From: Hymenolepis diminuta
Taxonomy: Eukaryota > Platyhelminthes > Cestoda > Cyclophyllidea > Hymenolepididae
DNA length: 64,000 bases
Assembly: GCA_900708905.1 (NCBI GenBank)
Contig: CAADRB010000095.1
Coordinates: forward strand, 17,072 to 81,071
Reading direction: 5' to 3'
The notes beneath the pieces were generated by a model. The model did not search any database, was not told the DNA's origin, and saw only the letters and a program-made list of their open reading frames with translations. How positions within the stretch are numbered: position 1 is the stretch's first letter; each line of letters begins with the position of its first letter. This document shows positions 12,165 through 23,200 of the stretch, piece after piece. A program made the position numbers and the translations under genes.

Positions 12165-12293
12165 TAGAAATCCAAATTCTGCCTTCCTTTTATTATCCAA
12201 ACATTAGCAGTGCGGTTGTTCATCCAGCCTACTGGTTGTGCACAAATGAACATCAAACTCGTGACCTCTAACATTAACCACAGCGCACATTAT
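12165..12293 (-). mobile_element. SINE-like element tail, degenerate copy
   Basis: The end 'aaactcgtgacctctaacattaaccacagcgcac' (at about 12258-12291) matches the box A/B end of the SINE at 7303-7468. The remainder is too diverged to bound well. Confidence 0.4.
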
Positions 12294-15002
12294 TATAAGT
12301 AAAATAATTGCCAATGAGATTTCAAATTGCATTATTTGGTTAAATAAGGTGACAAGCCATCATCACTATTGAAGGTGCAAGAAAATCGATAGTTACATGA
12401 AGTATGCAATTTCACTCCTTCACAAGTATTCGTTGCTTAAATATTTATATAAAATGAGACATTTCACTTTAATTTTCTTCATTTCTTATTGCCTAGTCCT
12501 TGATATGTCAATATCGATCTTTCACAAGGAATAAAGTACTTCAGTTTCCTTCTATGGGATAATTGACCATTTTAACTAAAACTACTTCTTTTGTTCTTAG
12601 AAATGATAAAACGGAAATTTGTAAATTAATAAAAGTATAGTTGTTTTAGTTCTATCAAAGATAATCTAGTGAATAAAATACAACGAAGATTCTGGAGCTC
12701 AATCAAATCGGGGTTTTCCCAGTTTCCATTGGTTTCAAATATTCTTCTAAAACTGAGCCATCTGTATGTTCCTTAATACATTTTTGAATATTTCCCCAGG
12801 ATAGAAACTGCAAAACTCCTTTTTATCATGGGAGGTAAATAATTAAATTACCTGGATTATCAGAATGAGATTTTCAGCTTCTTAATTGATAGCTTCTCCG
12901 ACAGTTGCTCAAGCTGAAGTAGCAGATGCAGTTTAGACTAAATTTTCAATAAGAATCCTAGATAGGGGATTATAATTCCATATATGCAATGAGAGTAGGA
13001 ATATGAATGGATGGGAGTAGACATCTTTAGATAAAAAGTGGAATATTAAAAACTACTAGTTCTTCTTCCTTTGACTAAAATTATCAATAGCGTAATCTTA
13101 AATCAAACAAGCAATGACTTTATTTGCGCGCGCATTTTCCTTTGCGCATGAGAGAGATTTTTAACCAATAGCAATTCAGTGGAGATTTACAATGGGCTAA
13201 ATAATTTTATCGCTTAATATTTGCTTAAGAGAAAAATTAATATTATTAATTTTATAATTTATAAGTGTAAAACTTCATTATGAACCAATGTGATACGATG
13301 TCGAAAACTTCAAGTAGAATTTTAGGAGGTAAATTAAATTCGAATGAGTTCGCTTACTATTCTATTCTGAGTACTTATTATGAGCCGAAATAAAATATTT
13401 ACTTTAGTCAGAGTATTATAAACAGAATTATCAATTTGATTTAATCAAGATGAACAAGGAATGGGTCAGTTCAACATTTGTACAACAGATATCTGATTTT
13501 TTTGATAGTGACAAATTTCAGTTGGCGTCTTTATGAAAATTGAGTGACGAACTCTTTTGTTACATTTTTAAGTAACCATCAGACTTTTTTCTACCTCATT
13601 TATGAAATAAACAATTGATGTGACTGGATACCGCCGGTTTCCCAGGCTACAATTACCAAATGTGCATAAGATCATTCTCCTCATCGTAGAGTTAAAAATA
13701 TTATTTTCACCCATCCGGTATAAAAAGTCAGTCAGTATCACTACTATCTTCATTGTGACCTTTTAGTAATTATATATGGGTTACAGACACTTATTTAATC
13801 CCCTATTTGAACTTATTATTGCTCTCAGGAAGAAGATGTAAACGAATTGATTCGGCATGACCAAATACTTTGAATTAACTCAGTTAGTCAATAAACTGTG
13901 AATACCGAGGACATTCACACATTCAAGCCAAATAGAACAAATTACCAAAGTAGAGTTTTGTACCATTTGAGTGTTAGAAAGGTAATTACGTCCCTATTGA
14001 GATTGTGGAAAACTCAATATGCCAACAAAACTCAAAGAGGGAAAAATCTCTTGAAGTTCTGGCGTCATTGCCTACTTCTATTCGGTCCTCCCCCCAGTTT
14101 CGTCCCGTATTGGAATATTTTGCTTTTCTCCGCGTGCAAATGCTTTTAAGTGATTATAACTCGCGTGACAATTTTTGCATTGGCAAAAGAAATAATGAAT
14201 GGTCGTGGTGTGAACCAAGTAACTGATAAGAATCCCAGTTACATTAACTTAACCATATCTTCGTTAGCAACGATTTAAACGTGGCTTTCTTTCTCTATTC
14301 ACGACTATAATAATATCCTATTCTGGATCACACTTATAATTAATAAGACCTTATTCTTTGTTTTCATAATATTTAATGACATGACATTTTTGATAAGCAG
14401 TTACAGTTCGCCTTGAGTGAAATCTATTATTTAATAAATTGTTGTCAAGTCTTATCCATCTGCTTTTGGTACAATCAGACGGAAAAAATTGAGATGGCAT
14501 AGCTAATCACACAACCAAATCAACCGGAAAATAAGCTCTGAATATTGTGGCTATACTCTCACCTATTAATTTGGGAATCAAATCGCCGTGCCTCATGTGA
14601 GGGTATAGACAGCTCAGTGCTTTCAGAATTAATGTAAGGACCTGATGGCTGATTCCATTACCGGCTTCTTCTTGACTCTCTCCTGCATTAGGTGAATACT
14701 TTGCTACGCCTAAAATTTAAGTACTTTTTTGCACTACCTTGGGCAATAGTAATATATATTCTCCCTCCTCTAACAAATTGAAACCTGCGTTTCCATACTT
14801 TGTGTTTAAGATCTAGAGGGGGAAAATCAAAATTTTCTGAAGTATTAGTTAGCCCGTTAGTTTCTAATAACAAAAAAATACAAAAAGGTAAATCTTTCAA
14901 TTACATTATTAATATCAATCGTATATTTTACAGAAACGGTAGTGGTAGAAAAATAGAGGCAATTTAAATGCTCTCCCTATTCAAGTGAGCGAATAGGACT
15001 TT
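12294..15002. other. Intergenic between the zinc-finger gene and POLA2
   Basis: No gene supported. Frames of 60-83 codons (13568-13753, 13898-14149, 14005-14226, 14688-14900) have no recognisable motif or consistent splice sites. A short segment at 13808-13840 resembles the linker exon of the zinc-finger gene (see findings). Confidence 0.35.
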
Positions 15003-18000
15003 CTAGAGCTGGATCACCTCGCCTTGAATTGTGACTGCACCTCTGCTCAGTTCGTCCACCTCCTCAGGTGATTTAGAAGAGAACACAAGTCTAGCATAAC
15101 TCCCTCCTGAAGCACTACTTGGACGAGCCGTCAATCCTGGATTCACGCAGACAACTCCATCAACGTCCTAGGTGAAAATGCAAGTATGCAGTGGTGGAAG
15201 AAATATTAAGAGAAATTCGAAACCATTCGATAATTCCCATCCGAAATTTGTTTTACCACCAAACATAGCCCAAAGGGTAAAGTAGGATCCGTTACAGGTA
15301 CATTTTTGCTCAAACTCGAAAGAAATAGGCAAATAATTGATAAAGACAGCCAAGATTGAGAAGGTACAAATTTTCTGTTTATCTAAACGAGCGTATGGCC
15401 GGTGAAGCAAACATAACGTCTAACGGATGAGATTCATCAGATACTAGTGAGCACTTGAGAGAAAGCATATGCAAAGTTATGAATAAGACAAATTAATCAA
15501 AACGCCAAGAATTTTATTGGTTTGAGCGGACTAATATAGCCAAAGCAGCCAACAATAACGATTCCAGCAATCTTAATGGGATTCGAACGAAAACAGTGAA
15601 ATGAGAAGATGTCAACTCCATGTGATTGTTGGCAGAAAATAAAACACCACTATTCCTCAAGTGTAACGATCTTGCACAATGATTTCTAGAACCCAATTTC
15701 CTGTTGCTTTAAGTCCTATACAAGTGCCGGGGGTGTTTAAATATGGCTTTGGTCCGTTGACAGAAAGCATTACAAAGATTAGCGTCTAAACTTGCTGCTG
15801 GTGCGTCTACTAAGAAGGAGGTCACAAGAACGAGAACGTATACAATGATGCTGGTGACCAACCACCCTGGTTAATTCGGGTCAGTAGGAGGGATGGGAGC
15901 ATGTGAGTTTCTAGCAAGAGTGGTTCCAGGATACTCTCCCTCTACCTAATTCAAGTGCTCCAAACACTTTTCCTAATGGGCTTGGGAAGTATCCACACTT
16001 AGCCATACTTCAATCCATTAATTGCACGTATAAAAGTACTGTCACAAGGTGGCACCTTTTCCAGTATAAAATAGCTAATCCTTTTCAGGCCTTTTAATTC
16101 TCTTCATTCAACTTAGTTAACTGTCTACAAAATAACGTAAGCTCTCAGGGATAATCTCAATCCTGTATCCATTAGTAATATATGTATAAAATCCTTCTTC
16201 TTATACTCTCCTTTGGGGTGTTAGAAGCATCGGAATTAACGTTTTAGTTGGTTAAGCTTCCGATCAATGACTACAAGCGTCAGTAAAACAACAGTAAACT
16301 AACAAGGTTAAAGTACTTAATAAATCTTTACCCTGATAACATATCTCATTCTAAATGAAAAGACAATACCTACTTACGGCAAACATAACGCAATGTCATC
16401 AGGACTAAGCTTATCTCCCTAGGCTCTGCCAATTTAATACAGATGGACTAAAACTGTTCATTATCGACAACCTCACCTTGATAAAATATCTCAATCTCGA
16501 CGGGAAGACAACACAATGTGGTGAATTATTCGAAGGCAAACGAGCATATTCCCACCACAAGGGATAGTCCAAAGGTAATTCTTCAGCAGCCGGATGCACA
16601 GGATAATAAGTTCCCGAAGTCAGAATGTGTCGGCAGAGCCTAGAAAGCCGATCACCAGTGCAACTAAACGACAAAAGATTAGGTAAAAAAAAGTCATGAT
16701 AAAAAGGTAATTGGTTTAAGGCCCAAAACTAACTTACTTTGAGCTGATTTCCCCAGAACTCATCTGGAAAAGAACATCAGGGGAAGAAACTCCAATGTAA
16801 TAAGGACCAATCTTAATCGTACACGGGTCCCAGACGAAAGTCACGTTCTCATACCATGCAGTCTAAAGAAAAAAATACAGAAAGGATGGCATAAACATTT
16901 CGCTTTAACCACAGGTCAATCAGATTATAATTGCCTTACTACGTCAGGATTCTTAAGTGCCCACGATGGCTTTGAAATTGGTGGAGTTGGATAGACAGGA
17001 TTTCCACAGACCTCTCTCCAAGAGGAGACAACAATTAGTCTGATTTTAAGCAGATGGCACCACTCAGCTACGGTATTGAGCCGAGTTTGAAAGAGTTCAT
17101 CGAAGGTTGAATCACAATACTCCTAAGATTAACAAAAAGTTACGATAAAATTTCACAACTACTTATAAGAATATTAGTGGGTACGATTTGCTTACCCCAA
17201 TAAGAGGATGAGATGAATCAACTAAAGCACCGAGTAGGATTAACACATGAGGTTTGTGTTCTTTAACACTCTTTAAAAGTGACAGTAGAGGTGCAACTTC
17301 GTGAGATGTATTTGTTGTAAAGGGGCCGCAAGCTACAGCGACATGAAGATTTGGCTCATCTAAAAATGAAGGAACACTATCACAGTTGAAACTAAAATTG
17401 AATTCAGTAAAAAGGGATTCATGCAGTAACTCACTAAAAGTCATATATTCCCCTTTCACATTGAAAACTGGGAGGATTTGAGGTTTATAAAACTCAAAAG
17501 CAGTTAGTGATCTTCCATTGACGTTAGAAGCCTTGAATACTACTGGTTGACCGGAGTAAAGAGAGTACTCTATAGTAGATGCATTGGTAGTAATATCCAG
17601 CATAACTTTTCCAAGATCTCCACCGCCAGCACGTCTAGTTCCAATGATGCAAGCATTAGTGGTGTCCAAACGCTGCTCAGCGGGAATAACTTCTGGACAG
17701 ACAGCAACTCGGCCAGCTACTAGATTAGGCGTCTGAATTCGACTATGTATTGGTCTAAGAGCAGAAGTGGGATGAGGTTTAGATTCATTTGAATTATCCT
17801 GTTGGTGGGACTTTTGAGAAATTTCGAGAACGCTGGAAAGAGAGAAGCGAGGCTTTTGAGAGGAAGAGGAGGAAAAACAACCTTCTGTATTCGATTCGAG
17901 AAATGAAGATGGAAGGGACTCGACAATTCGTTTCACCTGTTTCCATGTCCACGAATCGAGAATTTCAGCTTTTGCAAGGGATCGCTGGTACATAAATTTA

Positions 18001-18758
18001 GCTGAAGTTGTAACAGTAGCCTCTTGCAAAGGCTGAATTCTCCAGGTAAAATGTGGATTTGAGGCAGATGATTCTAACGGTTTACCATCGGATCGATTAG
18101 AAAACGTACAAAGTATATTCGTAAACGCGGATTTTGGTCTACCATCTAAATAGAAATTAAATTATTCAAAGGACTCGAATAACAGAGTAACAAGAAAAAT
18201 TGAAATAACTGACTTTGATTTGATGTGTTATTAACATTGAAATTAGATGGCTTTAAGGCCGACTTGGGAACAGATTTTCCCAAGTATGAACTCATAATAT
18301 CTGATTGTTCATCAAAATTTTTGGATGAAATACTAAATAAAGGAGAAATGAGCAAACCAAATGAAAAAATTACACTTCTTTTCGCATTTCTTCTGGCAGA
18401 ACATTTAGTGAATCAGTAAGTTTGACTTCAGACCTTCGTAAAGTCTTTGCACATACGCTTGGAATGAGATTCTAAAAAGTAGATAAAATCCAAAATAAAA
18501 ACCTCTTTTTCAAATAAATTAATATCATTCTGACTGAGGCAATCCGATAAGCCACGATTATGCCTGAACGCAACATATTTTTCGACGAGAGTTGAAGTGG
18601 TGATATCGTATTTGGTAGACAGGCCAGAAACTATAGAAAATCATTATTCAAATTTTTAATGTACAATGTTCAAGTATTTTATCTTCTTTAACTAATAGAC
18701 CGAAGGCGCTCAAATCATCTTTGATTTCACTAAACTCAGAATTCGCCCCAGTAAACAT
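15003..18758 (-). CDS. POLA2: DNA polymerase alpha subunit B (POLA2), complete
   Basis: Regulatory B subunit of DNA polymerase alpha-primase, which tethers the catalytic subunit and helps start DNA synthesis at nuclear origins. Exons, 5' to 3': 18665-18758, 18503-18630, 18374-18471, 18332-18214, 18145-17196, 17122-16940, 16862-16738, 16663-16477, 15167-15003. All junctions keep frame and give 682 codons plus TAG (human about 598; the extra length is in the low-complexity linker). Residues 1-75 match the N-terminal helical domain, including FGLL and LVEKYVAF. An OB-fold region (LYSGQPVVF) lies near residue 340. The inactive phosphodiesterase domain starts with VACGPFTT near 420, then FVWDPCTIKIG, DRLSRLCRHILTSGTYYP and the C-terminal VCVNPGLT...GGSYARL. 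The first three introns are only 34, 31 and 41 nt; the last is 1.3 kb. The gene is divergent to the nucleolin-like gene. Confidence 0.95.
15168..16476. other. Last intron of POLA2
   Basis: A 1309-nt intron between exons 8 and 9. No internal gene or recognised repeat was found. The frame at 15514-15696 shows no family features. Confidence 0.6.
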
Positions 18759-19289
18759 CTTTTAAATCAATTTAATTAGTTCACTGGATTTGCTTCAAGG
18801 CCCCTGTGATAAAGAATCTGATAATTGTAACCATTTCGAGTTGCATATTTTATGATTATAAATAGCAACTTTTCAAAATTTAATTTCTGTTTAAATTTTT
18901 TCCCAATATTTTTCTCTTCGCCATCCGAATTTGTTTTTAAATATTCCGATATCATAATATTATATTGTACGTTATTAATTATATTTTTATTGGAAATTTT
19001 GATAATAAATTTGTAAATTTCAATATTCTTCCATTAATAGTTAAAATGTTAATCGATCACCACGGGTTTCAAATGTGTTTCGTCAGTCTGAAGCCGCAGA
19101 TTTGACTGTCGTCGTGCAGATAGGTAGTTATTTAGGTACTTAACCACTTTGCCTCATTTTATTCATTGTAATGCTTTATATGATTGGGCATGTTTCTCAT
19201 TATGTTAATCGGAATCCTCTGCTTTTCACTTCTTTTTGAAGAGTACATCAAACGTGGTTTGATGATGATGCCATAAACTCCCTAACTAT
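18759..19289. other. POLA2 upstream region
   Basis: AT-rich promoter-side sequence, shared as a divergent intergenic region by POLA2 (start 18758, minus) and the nucleolin-like gene (start 20217, plus). No TATA or initiator can be assigned with confidence. Confidence 0.35.
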
Positions 19290-20070
19290 TTTGCATTTTG
19301 TGCAGATATCCCATTTAGTTTTAATTGGGGGACATCAATTTGCAAGATTGAATTTCAGTTTTTCTCATCAGAATTTGCAGTCGAATGGGGGTGGACGCTG
19401 TTTACATTAGTTAATTTATTAGTACACACGATATGACTTTACCTGTGTTTTCTTCTGTATGGGTTTTTCATTTAGCTCTATTGAATTACCTTTGTCATTT
19501 CACACCTGACCGAAATTACTTTCGGATAAGGTTGTACTCTCAAGATTTGCCTTTTAAGTCTTTGATGTGCAATATTTGGAAATTTCCTTATTGGTATTGA
19601 TTTATAACAATCAATAGTGCGTAATTGATTTGTTCTCAGTTTTTCACTTCCGATCATTTGTATGCTGGGACTAATCGACGCTGAAGACGTTTTCCTGAAC
19701 GTTACATTACATTCATGTTTTCTTTGATCAAAGTTCTTTGTTTTCGTACCCGATCAGATCTGTTGTCGGTCAGTTACATGTTGATAACATTTGCTTTCAT
19801 TTCTCTACGAGCACTATATGAAAATATCCTATTTAATTTTAATTAGGGTAAATCAGTGGTGCTAAATTAAATCACCTTCAGTAGTTCACACCTGATCGGA
19901 TTTGTAGTCGAACAGGGTTGGACACTGATAACATTAAATTTCCAGTTGGCACTACTTGAAAATATCCTATTTACTTTTAAATAGGGTAGATCTATAGTGC
20001 TAAATTGTAATTTCGGCTTTTCACACCTGATCAAATGCATAGTTGAACAGGGTTGGACGCCGATGATATT
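19290..20070 (+). repeat. Degenerate tandem repeat, about six units of 100-144 bp
   Basis: A core resembling 'cacctgatcggatttgtagt' followed by 'cgaacagggttggacgctga' recurs with cores starting at about 19363, 19499, 19643, 19743, 19886 and 20019. The two best-preserved neighbours also share 'ttgaaaatatcctattta' and 'ttaattagggtaaat'-like segments (from 19811 and 19949, 138 bp apart). Identity falls toward the left. The array lies directly upstream of the nucleolin-like first coding exon, in promoter or 5' untranslated intron sequence. Confidence 0.65.
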
Positions 20071-20184
20071 AATTCAAATTTATTTAGTTTATTTTATTTC
20101 GTTTATCCATTTAGCTTCGACCTACATGTTGGTGATTAGTTGTACAATTTTAATCTGACTAAAGCTATCCCGATTAATATTCAT

Positions 20185-20216
20185 ATATTTCTACGATTTT
20201 AGCAAAGAAAACTAAG
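20185..20216 (+). promoter_or_regulatory. Splice acceptor just upstream of the nucleolin-like start codon
   Basis: A T-rich tract (tcatatatttctacgatttt) ends in AG at 20201-20202, with 14 nt (CAAAGAAAACTAAG) before the ATG at 20217. It is either the 3' end of a 5' untranslated intron or a spliced-leader trans-splice site, as many flatworm genes use. Sequence alone cannot separate these. Confidence 0.45.
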
Positions 20217-23200
20217 ATGAGCAGGAAATCAAAAGTTATGAAACGAGCCCTTGCTGCAAAGGCGAATAAAAAAGCTTCCAACGGAAGTGCTGTCAAGCCA
20301 CAAGTACAAGGAATCAAAAAGTCTGAGAAGAAGGAAGTCAAAAAGTCGATGCTTCTTAAATCCATTGTTGATAAATCGATAACTGTAGTAAGTTCCCCAC
20401 GAGCTACTGCTTGCAGTAATAAAATTGAAAAGAGAAAACACAGTAAGATTAGGGAGCCTGTTGGTACCTCAGAAGTCAACGGTGATGAGCATGTTGCCAA
20501 AACTGTTAGCCAGTCTGTCGTCGCAGCAAATAAATCGGAAGAAGCACAAAAACAGCAAACAAAACAAAGTGCTCTGGTTATCAGCGTCACTCCTTCAAGC
20601 AAAAAGCGCAGAAATAGGAAAAAGAAGAGCAAAAACAATTCAATCTCCGGACAATCAACTCTAATAGTCCAGAAAAAGACGGAGAATATGTCTGCTGAAC
20701 ATAAGAAAGTTAACGGTGAACAGCAAAAGTCTGTCCAGCCAAAGCCTCTGTTGATTATTGAGCGGTCTGTATCAACTGAAGGTAAAGTCTGATTTCCGTC
20801 TTTTATACTTAAATCAGTTATACTATCAATAATATCTACTCTTTAACATATTAAGGATGGCAGATCTTAGTTTTCTTATTGGTTGGAATGTTTATTGGAA
20901 ATATATTGTATGCAATGGTTAAAGGTAAATATTTTAGCGATTCTACGTTTGTGAAGGCATTTTTAGGTCTTTTTTGCTCGTGAGAACTTTTTTAAATTGC
21001 GAAGTTAATACGGATCAGCTTCCATTCTGCTCTTCCTAAAGCTATCTTATATTTGATTTCCATTCCTATTTAATTGTTTTGAATTTGTTTTATGTGATAA
21101 GAAGATATCTTCCAGTACTTTTACGGTGTATCGTTTTTATTCTCACTACCCTTCCTTTGAGATCATGAAATCGAATAACTAATTTCTTTAAAAAGGTGTT
21201 CTCTTTTTTTATTTGTTGGGTCAATTACATTATTTTTAGTTTTTGGTGTCAATTGAAAATTTCACTACTTTTACTAATGATAGAATCAGCCCGGAGAATT
21301 GATTTTACTTCGGTTCTTGTGGAGTTGTGTGCTTATAGGTCTTATGATTCTCGGTAAGCTATGATTTGGAAAGTTTTCCTGTTAAAATATCATTTTTAGG
21401 GATATGTTGATTTTATTTGAGTCTTAATATAATCTTAATATACCACATTTGCAAAGAATTTTTCTGAATCTTTTGTGGTTGAAATTTTAAGATTTTCCGC
21501 CATCGTATATGGTGTAGATAGTTATTTTTAGCCTCTGGTAGAGAAAATTTATCGTATTTCATCATTAACTGATGGGATTACTCAGTTCCGTTGCCTAATG
21601 TTCATTTCAATTCTGTGCCGTTTTATTCTATCATGCCAAAGCATTTAATGGTAGTTTTGGTTCATGTTATCGATTATGGTAAATAATTGTCTGTGTACCG
21701 TTGTTTTTCGGAATTTTCTCTAATTGTTTCAAACCAAGAAGTTGGAAGTGGTATGATTTCAATCAATTTAGGCTGTCAATGTGTTACATACGGGACATTA
21801 GAGGTTTAATTCAATCTTCGTATTTATCGATACCATTTTCACTAGTACTTTTTCGGTATCTAATCTGGCTAATAAAATGTTCTTTCCTTATAATATTACA
21901 ATAGAAATTTGTATTTCAAAAATTTCCTTGCTCGTTGTGATTGATGCAGAATACTCCTTATCGAAACAAAGCTTATACTCGCTCATAAGAAAATGTATTT
22001 TGTATATCTACTTTCAGAAACTTCAAAGAAGAGGCGCAAACGCAGTCGCAAACGCAAATCCAGTACCCTCAGTAGTCAGTCTGAATCAGCCAGTCAGCAA
22101 CCCATCACTAAACGACGTAGGCTTGAGTCTGGAGTGGTCACCACAAATAATTTATCCCCGGCTTCTGAATCATCAGCCAAGCGACCCAAGCACACGGCTG
22201 AAGAGGAGGTTTCAAGTGATAGTGAACCCGAGCCTATTCATTCCGATTGGCGGTTGAATGACGTTGATAACAGGGAAGGGGAGAAAGAAGTAGAAGCGTC
22301 GTTCAGTGATGATGAAGTAGATTTGGATACTTCGGAGGATGATGTGGACGAAGAACCTGTTGAATTCGCTGAAGATTCTAGCGATGAAGAGGAAAGCAGT
22401 GAGGATTCCGAAGACTCTGAGGAATCGTATTTTGAAGAAGAGGGACAGGATGATCAAGATGAGTCAGATGAAGAGTCTGATAAAGGTTAGTTGATGGGTT
22501 GATCGAAACATTTTGCAGCTCTGTATATGGGCTGATCGTTTGTTTTCACACAACCGTTCTGTACTAGCATCGCATGCCTCTATTAATATTTTGAGATCGT
22601 TGTATCTTTGTATTAGTTTTTATTCATTCGTACTTATCGTAAGTACTGAACTTGGTATGTTGTATCATCATCTCTTGACTTGGTTCCACTATGGCTTATT
22701 TTAAATAAGAGTATACAGCTTTCAGATTCCAGTGCTTAAAATTGAAATGCTTGTATAATGTGATAATAACCTTTTGGCGCATTCTGATGTATTCTTTTTC
22801 GGGTCTGATTTCTGCATCTTTGGCTTTTACTGATCGCCTCTAAGGTTACATTCATGAAGGCCTTTTTTTAGTGATGTGCGTATCTACCCCATATATTGGA
22901 AGAATAAGTGAAGTCATTGGTATATAATAGAAGAGGCTGTGAAATGTCTCCTGTTCATTGAATAGTGGTGAGATTATATACGCTTGTATATACACATGTA
23001 GCGCTTCCAACTGTATTTCCGGCTGAGTCTGTATGGAGAGTAAAGTTACCTAACAATTGGAGTTTGCTTGCTTTTTTGATTACATTAGCCAATTGTCTTT
23101 CCATTTAATTGAACAGTATTCTTTTCTAGATCTTTTGTCTGTGATTATTTATGGTTTTTTTTAATTTGTCCGTTTTTTTAATTATGAGCTGTTATCATTA

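Noticed and set aside
13080..13150. GC-rich 'gcgcgcgc' patch as a CpG-type promoter
   Set aside because: Only a few bases long, with no gene start nearby.
18693..18758. Shorter first POLA2 exon ending at a GTTAAA donor
   Set aside because: It leaves phase 0, while the next exon must be entered in phase 1. The donor at 18665 restores the frame and a sequence that follows the conserved N-terminal domain.
20174..20638. 154-codon hydrophobic minus-strand frame
   Set aside because: It is the reverse complement of the Lys-rich first exon of the nucleolin-like gene. Lys/Arg codons read backward give Phe/Leu/Ser, so the apparent membrane protein is an artefact.
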